Shown: positions 41,990 to 52,696, counted from the first letter of the stretch. The stretch: 64,000 nucleotides of DNA from Caulobacter sp031457805 (GCF_031457805.1 NZ_JAVDXI010000003.1:248001-312000), one strand, 5' to 3'. Made by a program: numbers and translations. Notes: generated by a model not told the origin, from the sequence alone.

Positions 41990-42055
41990 ATAGGCGAGCA
42001 ATGCGACCGTTGATCACAGCGGCGCCATGTCACGACGTCTTCGGGGCCGTTCGGC

Positions 42056-42068
42056 GCCCGGACGTCCC
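42056..42068. repeat. Right copy of the 13-bp direct repeat bounding oriC
   Basis: gcccggacgtccc, exact repeat of 41673-41685. It lies 18 bp before CtrA site e and just before the ppsR start. Confidence 0.7.
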
Positions 42069-42082
42069 CAGAGGCAGGGCAA

Positions 42083-42988
42083 GTGGTTAAGCAACCGTTA
42101 ACGGATGATCCACAGGAGAGTCTGGCTCAGGGTGAAGGCGAGAGGCTGCCGCCCCGTTTCGCCACCTACTTCCATATCCACCTGGTTTCGGACTCCACCG
42201 GCGAGACCCTGAACGCCATGGCTCGGGCGGTATGCGCCCGGTTCACGGACATCCTGCCGATCGAACACATCTATGCGCTGGTCCGTTCCACTCGGCAGTT
42301 GGATCGAGCGCTTGAGGAGATCGCTGGCGCGCCAGGCGTTGTGATGCACACCATCGTCGACCCTGGCCTGCGCGCCGCGCTCGAAGACGGCTGTCGCAAG
42401 CTGGAGATGCCGTGCATCGCCGCCTTGGATCCGGTGATCAGCGCCATGTCCCGCTATCTGGGCGCGCGAATCTCGACACGGGTCGGCGCCCAACACGCCT
42501 TGACCAACGACTATTTCGACCGGATCGAGGCGCTGGACTACGCCATCGCCCACGATGACGGTCAGGGCGGACAGGACCTGACCCAAGCCGACGTCATCCT
42601 GGTGGGGGTGTCGCGAACCTCCAAGACGCCGACCTGCATCTATCTGGCGCATCGCGGCGTGCGCGCGGCCAATGTGCCCCTGGTGCCAGGCCGCCCGCCG
42701 CCGCCCGAGTTGTTCGAGTTGAAGAACACCTTGATCGTCGGCCTTATCACCTCTCCTGATCGTCTGATCCAGATCCGGCGTAACCGCCTGCTCTCCCTCA
42801 AGGAGAACCGCGAAAGCGACTATGTCGACGGCGACGCGGTCCGCCAGGAGATCATCGCCGCGCGCCGTCTGTTCGAGCGTCAGAACTGGCCCGTGATCGA
42901 CATCACCCGTCGCTCCGTGGAGGAGACCGCTGCGGCGGTCATCAACCTGCTTTCCGGAGGACGCGGCAAGGTCGAGGTCCTGGGATGA
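42083..42988 (+). CDS. ppsR: Pyruvate phosphate dikinase/PEP synthase regulatory protein (DUF299)
   Basis: 301 residues from a GTG at 42083 with a Shine-Dalgarno-like gaggcagg upstream; no ATG fits the conserved region. The P-loop-like motif is 'ILVGVSRTSKTPTCIYLAHR', and other DUF299 marks are 'FHIHLVSDSTGETLNAMARA' and 'RRSVEETAAAVINLL'. It is a kinase/pyrophosphorylase that switches PPDK or PEP synthase by ADP-dependent phosphorylation. Its 5' end overlaps the origin. It starts the ppsR-maf-aroE-coaE-dnaQ run. Confidence 0.9.
   Translation: MVKQPLTDDPQESLAQGEGERLPPRFATYFHIHLVSDSTGETLNAMARAVCARFTDILPIEHIYALVRSTRQLDRALEEIAGAPGVVMHTIVDPGLRAALEDGCRKLEMPCIAALDPVISAMSRYLGARISTRVGAQHALTNDYFDRIEALDYAIAHDDGQGGQDLTQADVILVGVSRTSKTPTCIYLAHRGVRAANVPLVPGRPPPPELFELKNTLIVGLITSPDRLIQIRRNRLLSLKENRESDYVDGDAVRQEIIAARRLFERQNWPVIDITRRSVEETAAAVINLLSGGRGKVEVLG
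42087..42101. promoter_or_regulatory. CtrA site e (oriC), inside the ppsR 5' end
   Basis: TTAAGCAACCGTTAA, exact TTAA-N7-TTAA. It lies within the first codons of ppsR if the GTG start at 42083 is right, and 5 bp from a DnaA-box-like sequence. Confidence 0.85.
42106..42114 (+). promoter_or_regulatory. DnaA box-like sequence next to CtrA site e
   Basis: TGATCCACA, one mismatch from TTATCCACA. It follows site e by 4 bp, in the ppsR coding region. Confidence 0.65.
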
Positions 42989-43584
42989 GCCTGATCCCCG
43001 TCACGCTCGCCTCGCAAAGCTCGGCGCGCCAGATGATCCTCCGTAACGCTGGTGTCGCCTTCGAGGCCGTCAGTCCGGGCGTCGACGAGGACGCGGCCAA
43101 GGCCGGGCTGCTGGCCGAAGAGGTCACGCCCCGCGACATCGCCGACGCCCTGGCCGAGATGAAAGCCGTCAAGGTCTCGACCAAGCGTCCGGGACTAGTC
43201 ATCGGCGCGGACCAGACCCTCGACCTGAAGGGCCAGCTGATCGACAAGGCCAACTCGCTCGAAGAAGCCCGCGCGCGTCTTCTGGCGCTGCGCGGCGCCA
43301 CCCACAAGCTGCACTCGGCCGTGGTGGTGGCGCGCGACGGCCAGCCGATCTGGCGGATTGTCGAAAGTGCGAAACTTTCGGTGCGTCCGTTCAGCGACGC
43401 CTGGCTCGACGCCTATATCGAACGCCGCGGCGAGGCCCTCCTCTGGTCGGTCGGCTGCTATGAACTGGAGAGCGAGGGCGTTCAGCTGTTCGACCAGATC
43501 GATGGCGACTACTTCACGATCCTGGGTCTGCCGCTGATCGGTCTGCTGGATTTCCTGCGTCTTCATGGAGCCCTGTCGGCATGA
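42985..43584 (+). CDS. maf: Maf-family nucleoside triphosphate pyrophosphatase
   Basis: 199 residues starting in an ATGA overlap with ppsR. Maf signature 'LASQSSARQMILRNAG' near the N-terminus is followed by 'LVIGADQTLDLKGQLIDKA' with the catalytic Asp and 'HSAVVVARDGQPIW'. Maf enzymes hydrolyse modified or canonical nucleotides such as dTTP or m7GTP. The subclass is not clear. Confidence 0.9.
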   Translation: MSLIPVTLASQSSARQMILRNAGVAFEAVSPGVDEDAAKAGLLAEEVTPRDIADALAEMKAVKVSTKRPGLVIGADQTLDLKGQLIDKANSLEEARARLLALRGATHKLHSAVVVARDGQPIWRIVESAKLSVRPFSDAWLDAYIERRGEALLWSVGCYELESEGVQLFDQIDGDYFTILGLPLIGLLDFLRLHGALSA

Positions 43585-44438
43585 GCAATTCCCTGACAGG
43601 GGCGGCCATTGTTGGCGGCGTCTGCGGCCAGCCGATCAAGCACTCGATGAGCCCGGTGATCCATAACGCCTGGATCGCCGCCGCCGGTCTCGATGCGGCC
43701 TATGTTCCGTTTGCGCCCGCCGCCGACCGGTTCGAGACCTTTATCGACGGACTTCGAGGCGGCGCGGTGCGCGGCCTCAATGTCACCATTCCTTTCAAGG
43801 AGCGCGCCCTCGCGGCGGCCGACACCGCCAGCGATCTGGCGCGGATGGCCGGCGCCGCCAATCTGCTGCTCTTCGGGGACGATGGTCGGATCCACGCAGA
43901 CAACACGGATGGTCCGGGTCTGCTGGGCGCGATTGCGGTTCAGACGCCGGGCTTCGACGTGACCGCCGCCCCACTGGTCATCCTGGGCGCAGGCGGCGCG
44001 GCGCGTGGCGCGGTGGCGGCCCTGCTGCTGGCCGGCGCGCCTGAAGTGTCTGTCGTGAACCGCACCGTCGCGCGGGCCCGGGACTTGGCCGACGCATTCG
44101 GGGAGAAGGTCCTCGCCCACGGCGAGGACTCCCTTCCCGACCTGCTACGGCGAGCGGGTCTGGTGATCAACGCCACCTCGCTGGGTCTGGGCGGCGACGC
44201 GGGACCTGCGGCCGACCTGACCTTGACCCCCGAAAGCGCTGTCGTAATGGACATGGTGTACAAGCCGCTGCGAACCGAGTTCCTGCGCCGCGCTCAGGCC
44301 GCTGGCCGCCGCACGGTGGACGGGCTGGAGATGCTGCTGCGCCAGGCGATCCCGACGTTCGAGGCGATCTATGGCCAGGCCCCCTCCTCCGCAGTCGACG
44401 TCAGGAGCTTGGCGCTCAAGCTGTTGGGAGAGGCCTGA
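43581..44438 (+). CDS. aroE: Shikimate dehydrogenase (NADP+)
   Basis: 285 residues in an ATGA overlap with maf. Reduces 3-dehydroshikimate in aromatic amino acid synthesis. Substrate motif 'GQPIKHSMSPVIHN', catalytic Lys in 'NVTIPFKERALA', Asp in 'ADNTDGPGLLGA', and nucleotide loop 'LGAGGAARGAV'. All key residues are present. Confidence 0.96.
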   Translation: MSNSLTGAAIVGGVCGQPIKHSMSPVIHNAWIAAAGLDAAYVPFAPAADRFETFIDGLRGGAVRGLNVTIPFKERALAAADTASDLARMAGAANLLLFGDDGRIHADNTDGPGLLGAIAVQTPGFDVTAAPLVILGAGGAARGAVAALLLAGAPEVSVVNRTVARARDLADAFGEKVLAHGEDSLPDLLRRAGLVINATSLGLGGDAGPAADLTLTPESAVVMDMVYKPLRTEFLRRAQAAGRRTVDGLEMLLRQAIPTFEAIYGQAPSSAVDVRSLALKLLGEA

Positions 44439-44439
44439 C

Positions 44440-45039
44440 ATGTTGATCCTTGGGCTGACCGGTTCGATCGGCATGGGTAAGTCGACAACCTCCAGGATGT
44501 TCCAGGACGAAGGCGTGCCGGTCTACGACGCCGACGCGGCTGTCCACGCCCTCTACGCGACGGGCGGAGCCGCCGTCGCGCCGGTGGAGGCGGCCTTTCC
44601 CGGGGTCGTCGTGAATGGCGCGATCGACCGGGCCAAGCTCAGCGCGGAGGTCGTTGGAAACGCCGAAGCCCTGGCCAAGCTGGAGGCGATCGTTCACCCG
44701 CTCGTCGGCGCCCACCGCATAGGCTTCTTCGAGGAGGCCAAGGCGAAGGGCCATGAGATCGTGGTGCTCGACATCCCGCTACTGTTCGAAACGGGCGGCG
44801 AGAAGCGTGTCGACAAGGTGGTTGTGGTGTCAGCTCCCGCAGACGTTCAGCGGGAGCGCGTCCTGGCCCGTCCGGAGATGACGGCGGAAAAGTTCGAAGC
44901 CATCCTGGCGCGCCAGACGCCAGATGCGGAAAAGCGTGCGCGCGCTGATTTCGTCATCGACACAGGGCAAGGCCTAGACCACGCGCGCCGGCAGGTCCGC
45001 GACCTTCTGACTCTGTTGAGAACCGCTCCCTCGGCTTGA
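44440..45039 (+). CDS. coaE: Dephospho-CoA kinase
   Basis: 199 residues from the ATG at 44440, one base after the aroE stop. Last step of coenzyme A synthesis. P-loop 'GLTGSIGMGKSTTSRMF', then 'PVYDADAAVHALY' and 'VVVLDIPLLFETGGEKRVD', the conserved CoaE lid region. Confidence 0.95.
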   Translation: MLILGLTGSIGMGKSTTSRMFQDEGVPVYDADAAVHALYATGGAAVAPVEAAFPGVVVNGAIDRAKLSAEVVGNAEALAKLEAIVHPLVGAHRIGFFEEAKAKGHEIVVLDIPLLFETGGEKRVDKVVVVSAPADVQRERVLARPEMTAEKFEAILARQTPDAEKRARADFVIDTGQGLDHARRQVRDLLTLLRTAPSA

Positions 45040-45070
45040 AGCGGGCCGCGAACGGCTCCATTGAAGGGCC

Positions 45071-45784
45071 ATGGCCCGCGAGATCATCCTCGATACCGAA
45101 ACCACCGGTTTCGACCCCAAGACCGGCGACCGCCTGGTCGAAATCGGCTGCATCGAGGTGGTCGACTTCATGCCGACCGGGCGATCGTTCCACGAGTATT
45201 GCGACCCGCTGCGTGACATGCCGGCCGAGGCCGAGAAGGTGCACGGCCTGTCCAGCGCCTTTCTGACCGGCAAGCCGAAATTTCACGAGATCGCCGACCG
45301 GTTTCTCGACTTCGTCGGCGATAGCGTGGTCGTGGCGCACAACGCCGCCTTCGACCGGCAGTTCGTGAATTTCGAACTGGAGAAATGCGGCAAGGCGCCG
45401 ATCCTGGAAGAGCGCTGGGTCGACACCCTGGCCATGGCCAAGAAGCGCTTTCCAGGCATGTACAACTCGCTCGACGCGCTCTGTAAGCGCTTCAAGATCA
45501 GCCTGGACAGCCGCGACAAGCACGGCGCCTTGATCGACGCCCACCTTTTGGCCGAGGTGTATTTGGAGCTGCAGGGCGGCAAGGAGCGCGCCCTCGAACT
45601 CACCCACTCCGTCGGGGTGTTGGCCGTCTCTGCTGCGGTCCAGGGTTCGTATGGCGCCCGTTCCAGGCCTTTGGCGCCGCGCTCCACCGACGCTGAGCGC
45701 GAAGTCCACGCCGCGTGGGTTCGCAAGAACCTCAAGGACAAAGCGCTCTGGATCCAGTTTGGCGTCGTCGCGGCCGAGGGTTAG
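45071..45784 (+). CDS. dnaQ: DNA polymerase III epsilon subunit (proofreading exonuclease)
   Basis: 237 residues. DEDDh 3'-5' exonuclease: Exo I 'ILDTETTGFDPKTGDRLVEI' (Asp8, Glu10), Exo II 'VVAHNAAFDRQFVNFEL', Exo III 'HGALIDAHLLAEVYLEL' with the terminal His/Asp. The C-terminal tail that binds the polymerase alpha subunit is present. It proofreads replication and is close to the origin. Confidence 0.95.
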   Translation: MAREIILDTETTGFDPKTGDRLVEIGCIEVVDFMPTGRSFHEYCDPLRDMPAEAEKVHGLSSAFLTGKPKFHEIADRFLDFVGDSVVVAHNAAFDRQFVNFELEKCGKAPILEERWVDTLAMAKKRFPGMYNSLDALCKRFKISLDSRDKHGALIDAHLLAEVYLELQGGKERALELTHSVGVLAVSAAVQGSYGARSRPLAPRSTDAEREVHAAWVRKNLKDKALWIQFGVVAAEG

Positions 45785-45881
45785 GCCTCGCGTATCTTGG
45801 AGCGCGTGCGGCTTTGAAGCCGGGGGCTCGCCAAGGCGTCAGCCCACTCTATAACTGCGCCGGTTCAAGCAGGAGAACCCG

Positions 45882-46670
45882 ATGGCCCAGTTCCAGACCC
45901 TGATCGTCGAAGCGCCGGAGAGCGCGCCTGGCGTCACCCTGATCCGTCTCAACCGCCCGGAGGCGTTGAACGCACTCAACACCGTCCTGCTGGGCGAGCT
46001 GGCCCAGGCGCTGGCGACCGCCGAGGCCGATGATGGGGTGGGCTGCATCGTCCTGACGGGATCGGCCAAGGCCTTCGCCGCGGGCGCTGACATCAAGGAG
46101 ATGTCGGACAAGAGCTACGCCCAGATGTTCAAGGCCGACTTCTTCACGGCCGGGGCTCGCGCGATCGAGCAGTGCCGCAAGCCAATCATCGCCGCGGTGG
46201 CAGGCTACGCCCTGGGCGGCGGCTGCGAGCTGGCGATGATGTGCGACTTCATCCTGGCCGCCGACACCGCCAAGTTCGGTCAGCCCGAAATCAATCTGGG
46301 CGTCGCCCCTGGCATTGGCGGCACCCAGCGCCTGACCCGCTTTGTGGGGAAGTCCAAGGCCATGGACATGATCCTGACCGGCCGAATGATGGGCGCGGAA
46401 GAAGCCGAGCGGTCGGGCCTGGTCTCGCGCATCTTCCCCGCCGACAGCTTGGTCGATGAGACCTTGGCGATCGCCGCGAAGATCGCCAGTCAATCGCCGC
46501 TGGCTGTGGCGATGAACAAGGAGCTCGTCGAAGCCGCCTATGAAACGACGCTGACAACCGGCGTCGCCTTGGAGCGCCGACTGTTTCATTCGCTGTTCGC
46601 GTTCGAAGATCAGAAGGAAGGCATGACAGCCTTCGTCGAGAAGCGTAAACCCGCGTTCAAGGGCGTGTGA
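45882..46670 (+). CDS. Enoyl-CoA hydratase
   Basis: 262-residue crotonase-fold enzyme. Oxyanion-hole motifs 'AKAFAAGADIKEM' and 'GYALGGGCELAMMCDFILA', and the catalytic Glu pair in 'CELAM' and 'EINLGVAPGIGGTQRLTR' are typical of short-chain enoyl-CoA hydratase. It hydrates trans-2-enoyl-CoA in fatty acid or amino acid breakdown. It is monocistronic with a good ribosome site (gcaggaga). Confidence 0.93.
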   Translation: MAQFQTLIVEAPESAPGVTLIRLNRPEALNALNTVLLGELAQALATAEADDGVGCIVLTGSAKAFAAGADIKEMSDKSYAQMFKADFFTAGARAIEQCRKPIIAAVAGYALGGGCELAMMCDFILAADTAKFGQPEINLGVAPGIGGTQRLTRFVGKSKAMDMILTGRMMGAEEAERSGLVSRIFPADSLVDETLAIAAKIASQSPLAVAMNKELVEAAYETTLTTGVALERRLFHSLFAFEDQKEGMTAFVEKRKPAFKGV

Positions 46671-46819
46671 TCCTGAACCGAAACGGTGACGGCGAAGCGA
46701 CCTCGGGAATCCTGCCTGTGGACCGTTGACCCCGGCCAGCGCTTCCCGTATATCCGCGCGCTCACATTTCCACCTGCTTCGCGGCCGCCCGCGCGGCTGT
46801 CCGTTTGAAGGTCCGACCA

Positions 46820-47095
46820 ATGGCCAATAATCCCGGCGCCAAGAAAGCGATCCGCAAGATCGCTCGCCGCACTGAAGTCAACACCGCTCGCCGCTCGCGC
46901 GTCCGCACCTTCCTGCGCAAGTTTGAAGACGCGATCGCCAAGGGTGACGTCGCCGTCGCCAAGGCCGCGTTCGTAGAGGCCCAGTCCGAGCTGATGCGCG
47001 CCGTTTCGAAGGGCGTGGTTCACCCCAACACGGGCTCGCGGAAGGTCTCGCGCCTGGCCGCCCGCCTGAAGAAGCTGGACAAGGCCGCCGCCTAG
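46820..47095 (+). CDS. rpsT: 30S ribosomal protein S20
   Basis: 91 residues from the ATG at 46820 ('MANNPGAKKAIRKIARR'); an in-frame start at 46805 is not conserved. Lys/Arg-rich three-helix protein of the 30S subunit. It is followed by a terminator and then dnaA. Confidence 0.96.
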   Translation: MANNPGAKKAIRKIARRTEVNTARRSRVRTFLRKFEDAIAKGDVAVAKAAFVEAQSELMRAVSKGVVHPNTGSRKVSRLAARLKKLDKAAA

Positions 47096-47143
47096 TCAAG
47101 ATTCTGGACGAACCCCGTTCGTTCAATCTTTTCAAAGATTTAC

Positions 47144-47178
47144 AAAGGCCGATCAGGGCAACCTGGTCGGCTTTTGCT
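47144..47178 (+). terminator. rpsT terminator
   Basis: Stem aaaggccgatcagg / cctggtcggctttt (one G-T wobble) with loop gcaa, followed by cttttgcttt. It ends rpsT transcription before the dnaA promoter region. Confidence 0.88.
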
Positions 47179-47493
47179 TTGAATCCAACGTTCTATTCCT
47201 AGTGTTGCAATCTGTGATCTGAGTAGTCGAAGACGCTATTCCCTTGCGGGGCGAGGGCCTCTCGCGAGTCAACAGAAATATCCGCGATCGGACGCAAGTT
47301 TTCCGTTTGACCGGCCCGGACCGCTAGCTAGTTTAAGGGTCTCAACGCTCTTCCAGTCTTGGACAAAACAAGGCGGCGGCGGACCGATCGTGTTCGCCGA
47401 GTAAGAACCTGTGCGCGTTGGGAAAAACGGTCGCGCGCCATGGGGGGCGGCGGCTGAGATGCGGCGATTGTTTTTGTGCAAGGCGGTGAACGA
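47179..47493 (+). promoter_or_regulatory. dnaA promoter and leader region
   Basis: 315 bp without a gene. A CcrM site GAGTC lies at 47266-47270. In Caulobacter such a site in the dnaA promoter links its transcription to methylation state, and dnaA has a long 5' leader. The leader here is G-rich near the start (ggggcggcggc). No canonical DnaA box was seen. Confidence 0.6.
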
Positions 47494-48966
47494 ATGACCA
47501 TGAAGGGCGGGGTTGCCAGCCAGGACTTCTCGGCGGCGATCGCGACGGCGTGCGAGCCGTCGGCGAGCGTGTGGTCGAAGGTTTGCGTGGCTTTGAAGCG
47601 CGAGCTGGGTGATGCGGCCTTTGGGTCGTGGATCGCTCCGGCGATGCTGCGCGAGGCCGCCACCGGCGACGTCGTTCTTGTTACCTCGACGGGCATCGCC
47701 CGCGACTGGATTCGTCGCAGCGCCTGGCGTCGGATCGGTGAGCTTTGGACCGCGCATGATGCGACAGGTCGTCGCATCGAGCTGAAGTCGCGCCTGGAAT
47801 TCGAGGCTGCGGCGGGTGTCTATGTCGAGGCCGCCCCCAAGGCCGTCGCCGCCGAACCGATCGAGATTGTCCTTCCCGTGTCGACCGACGCCCCGAGCGT
47901 CGTTGCGCCCAGCGCGAAGTCGCCGCGCACTCAGGGCCTGCAGGAACGCTTCACCTTCGAGACCTTCGTACCCGGTCCGGCCAACGAATTCGCGCACGCG
48001 GTTGCGCGTCGGATCGCCAACTGGGCTGACGGTCACTTCAATCCCGTGCTGTTCCATGGCCCCTATGGCTTCGGCAAGACGCACCTGCTGAACGCCCTCG
48101 CCTGGGAAGCCATGCGCAACGCGCCCGACAAGCGCGTGGTCTATCTGACCGCAGAACGTTTCCTCTCGACGTTCGTGCGCGCGGTCATGGACCGCCAGAC
48201 CGCAGCCTTCAAGGAAGAGCTGCGCGCTGCGGACCTTCTGATCATCGACGATGTCCACTTCATCGCCGGCAAGCAGTCGACCCAGGAAGAGCTGTTCCAC
48301 ACTTTGACCGCGCTGGTGGGAGAGGGCGGCCGCGTCGTTTTCTCAGCTGATCGTCCGCCGTCGGCGATGACCGAGATGGACGCGCACCTCCGCTCGCACC
48401 TGTCGGCGGGTCTGGTCTGCGGCCTCGAGCCGGCCGACCGCAATCTGCGGCTTGGGATCCTGGAGCGTAAGATCCAGACCTTGGCGGCGGCGCACGGTTT
48501 TGACCCGACCATGCGGCCCGAAGTCATGCAGTTCCTCGCCGATCGTTTCACGGACAGCGTCCGCGAGCTGGAAGGCGCCTTGAACACGCTGTCGGCCCGG
48601 GCCGGCGAGGGGCTTTCGCGGATGACGCTGGACGAGGTGCAGGCGATCCTGCGTCCGCACCTGCGTTCGGGTGAAAAGCGCATCACCATCGACGACATCC
48701 AGAAGGCCACCGCCGAGCACTACGGTATGAAGCAGGCCGACCTGCTGAGCGAGCGCCGCAACCGCGCCGTCGCCCGTCCCCGGCAGGCCGCCATGTGGTT
48801 GGCCAAGCAGCTCACCACCCGCTCGCTGCCGGACATCGGCCGTCGGTTTGGCGGCCGCGATCACACGACGGTACTCCACGCCGTGCGTCGGATCGAAGCG
48901 CTGCGCGCCGAGGACAGCGCCTTGAGCCACGATCTCGAGACGCTGACTCGCAAGCTCCGGGGCTAG
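47494..48966 (+). CDS. dnaA: Chromosomal replication initiator DnaA
   Basis: 490 residues from the ATG at 47494 ('MTMKGGVASQDFSAAIATAC'); an upstream in-frame GTG at 47476 is not conserved in my memory of the family. Domain I is at the N-terminus. The AAA+ core has Walker A 'FHGPYGFGKTHLLNALAW' and Walker B 'LLIIDDVHFIAGK'. Domain IV ends with the DnaA box-binding signature 'GGRDHTTVLHAVRRIEAL'. It initiates replication at oriC 5.4 kb away. Confidence 0.97.
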   Translation: MTMKGGVASQDFSAAIATACEPSASVWSKVCVALKRELGDAAFGSWIAPAMLREAATGDVVLVTSTGIARDWIRRSAWRRIGELWTAHDATGRRIELKSRLEFEAAAGVYVEAAPKAVAAEPIEIVLPVSTDAPSVVAPSAKSPRTQGLQERFTFETFVPGPANEFAHAVARRIANWADGHFNPVLFHGPYGFGKTHLLNALAWEAMRNAPDKRVVYLTAERFLSTFVRAVMDRQTAAFKEELRAADLLIIDDVHFIAGKQSTQEELFHTLTALVGEGGRVVFSADRPPSAMTEMDAHLRSHLSAGLVCGLEPADRNLRLGILERKIQTLAAAHGFDPTMRPEVMQFLADRFTDSVRELEGALNTLSARAGEGLSRMTLDEVQAILRPHLRSGEKRITIDDIQKATAEHYGMKQADLLSERRNRAVARPRQAAMWLAKQLTTRSLPDIGRRFGGRDHTTVLHAVRRIEALRAEDSALSHDLETLTRKLRG

Positions 48967-48995
48967 AGCGCCCGACGCTTCCAAGAGCAGGCTCT

Positions 48996-49032
48996 AAAAA
49001 AGGGATCGCGCCGAAAGCGCGGTCCTTTTTTT
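48996..49032 (+). terminator. dnaA terminator
   Basis: Stem aaagggatcgcgc / gcgcggtccttttttt with loop cgaaa (one wobble), then a long T run. It ends the dnaA transcript. Confidence 0.92.
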
Positions 49033-49123
49033 CTGGTCGCATGGTCACCCCGTACGGCTGACGACGTGACGTTTCTGCGATTGACCGAAAACTATTTTGG
49101 GTTGAGCCTTGTCCTCAGGTTGA

Positions 49124-49558
49124 ATGGTGAGACGGGGGTTTACGGTGGGCGCAGCGACAAAGGGACTGGCGTTGGTATTAGCCCTGGGGCTTTCGGCGGC
49201 CACAGGCGCGCAGGCCAGAGACGCCAAGGGCGAAGCGAAGTTGGCCAAGTTGCTGGAGGGGCGAACGGTTCGCGCCGGGCTGCCTTGCCTTGAGGTCCGC
49301 AAGATCATCACCACCGAGATCATCACGGGCACGGCGATTGTCTACCGGCTTCGCGGCAGCCCAACCCTGTATGTGAACCGTCCCACGGCGGGTCTCGAAG
49401 ACCTGAACTCGAACAACGCGCTGATGCTCAATCAGGCGGTGACCCTCTGCGAAGGCAATAACCTGCCGACCGGGGATAACGGCGGGCGTGGAGCGGGCCC
49501 TGGCTACAACGGCGGCGTTCGACTCGGCGAATTTGTCCCCTACGTGAAGGACAACTAG
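49124..49558 (+). CDS. Small secreted protein of unknown function
   Basis: 144 residues with a signal peptide (hydrophobic core 'GLALVLALGLSAATGA'). The mature part has 'LPCLEVRKIITTEIITGTAI' and 'LNQAVTLCEGNNL' with two Cys that could form a disulfide, and a Gly-rich tail ('GRGAGPGYNGG'). I do not recognise a family. It lies between dnaA and alkB. Confidence 0.75.
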   Translation: MVRRGFTVGAATKGLALVLALGLSAATGAQARDAKGEAKLAKLLEGRTVRAGLPCLEVRKIITTEIITGTAIVYRLRGSPTLYVNRPTAGLEDLNSNNALMLNQAVTLCEGNNLPTGDNGGRGAGPGYNGGVRLGEFVPYVKDN

Positions 49559-49607
49559 TTTCGACATTGCCTAGGGCCACGCCGATCAATCGCTGTGCGA
49601 GGGGCGT

Positions 49608-50219
49608 CTAACGCGCTCTGCGCAGGGTCAGGTTGATCCGGCCGCCGCCGGGGATCAGCCGGGATGAGCCCGGCAGGATACGGTCGACCCCGTGGAAGGA
49701 CAGTCGCGCGGGCCCCGACAGGCGACATATATCCCCTGAAACCAACTTTAGACTTCTGGTGGGATCCTTGCGATTGGCGCCCCCGATCCTGAAGACGGCC
49801 GTATCGCCCAGAGAGATCGAGAGCACCGGAAATCGTGGGTCCGCCTCGTCACGGTCCTGGTGAAGTCCCATCCGGGCGCCGTCTCGATAGAGATTGACCA
49901 GGCAGGAGTCCGGGGGTGTCTCCGGGTCGCCAAGCGCGCGCCAGAGATCCAGCAGCGCCTGCGGCATGCTCGGCCACGGTCTGCCCGTACCCGGATGACG
50001 ATCCAGATAGCGATAGCCGCCGGCGTCGCTGGTCCAACCAACGGCTCCCAGGGCGGTCATCGCCACGCTCATGGGTTTTCCGTAGGCGGTCGCATAGTGG
50101 TTGAAGGGCGCCTCACGCGCTGCGGCGAAAACCGCCTGGACCAGCGTGTCCTGCGCGGAAGCGTCAAGAAAGCCTGGCCAGACGTCAAAACCAGGCGTGA
50201 CGACGAGGGGCTTTGCCAT
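49608..50219 (-). CDS. alkB: Alpha-ketoglutarate-dependent DNA demethylase AlkB
   Basis: 203-residue Fe(II)/2-oxoglutarate dioxygenase that repairs 1-methyladenine and 3-methylcytosine. Iron ligands are His120 and Asp122 in 'GLHQDRDEADPRF' and His176 in 'LSFHGVDRI'; the 2OG-binding Arg lies in the C-terminal 'GRINLTLRRAR'. It is divergent from dnaK. With ada it gives two alkylation-repair genes in the window but at a distance. Confidence 0.94.
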   Translation of the reverse strand: MAKPLVVTPGFDVWPGFLDASAQDTLVQAVFAAAREAPFNHYATAYGKPMSVAMTALGAVGWTSDAGGYRYLDRHPGTGRPWPSMPQALLDLWRALGDPETPPDSCLVNLYRDGARMGLHQDRDEADPRFPVLSISLGDTAVFRIGGANRKDPTRSLKLVSGDICRLSGPARLSFHGVDRILPGSSRLIPGGGRINLTLRRAR

Positions 50220-50635
50220 GATCGGGGTTCACGTCGAAGCGTCTGGCGACGATCCGCAAAGGTTGCACGGGACGCCTGTGAGGGGGGCGCATCATCCTGG
50301 CCCTCTCGAGACAGCCTTTACCTAGGCGGCGAGCCGCGCCTGCGCACCGGGTGCGGCCATTTTTCTTCACCCGGAAGCCAGATTCCCCCTCCCTGCGAGG
50401 GGTTATGGGCTTGCGCGGCGGCGCCCATCCCCCATATCCGGCTTCGAAGCGGGGTTGACGGGCTCGTCAACTTCGCACAACGCATTCCGCCCGTTCGATT
50501 TTCGTCGACGGCGCGGAGCGCGGAACTTGAACCGTAATGAGTGCGAAGCCACTGGGGACGGAGCGAGAAAAACCGGGGCGCTTCTGAGAAGGCCCTTGTC
50601 ACCGCCGTCCGCCTAAAGGAGCGACAGGTACGAAG
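50220..50635. promoter_or_regulatory. Upstream region of dnaK
   Basis: 416 bp without a convincing gene. It contains cttgaa at 50526-50531, a heat-shock (sigma-32) -35-like sequence, and ttgacg at 50455-50460. No matching -10 was confirmed. dnaK in Caulobacter has a heat-shock and a housekeeping promoter. A short frame read across this region is antisense to alkB and is not supported. Confidence 0.5.
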
Positions 50636-52534
<1,899 letters not shown>

Positions 52535-52696
52535 AGTCGCCATGCGCGCGCCGCGGGACAATCCTGATCGATCTGTTCCGCGGCCGCGACCTTCTGTCTC
52601 CCCTCCCGCGAGCGCCTTGCGCCGGGCTCGGAGCTATCCCACCTCTCTCCCTGTAATCACCACTCCCGTGGGCCTTTTGGGCGCCAGACGCTGACA

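Larger units (their letters stand above)
41637..42082. other. oriC: Chromosomal replication origin (oriC)
   Basis: 446-bp gap between hemE and ppsR. It holds an AT-rich stretch at 41685-41735, five CtrA-type TTAA-N7-TTAA (or near) sites at 41686, 41707, 41829, 41877 and 42087 (the last continues into the ppsR start), near-consensus DnaA boxes at 41847-41855 and 42106-42114, and four GANTC sites nearby (41781, 41923, 41951, 42118). This is the arrangement known from Caulobacter Cori, where CtrA binding blocks initiation. The position matches exactly. Confidence 0.95.

Noticed and set aside
49860..50537. 225-codon plus-strand frame upstream of dnaK
   Set aside because: It is antisense to alkB over most of its length and reads through the dnaK promoter region without a domain.
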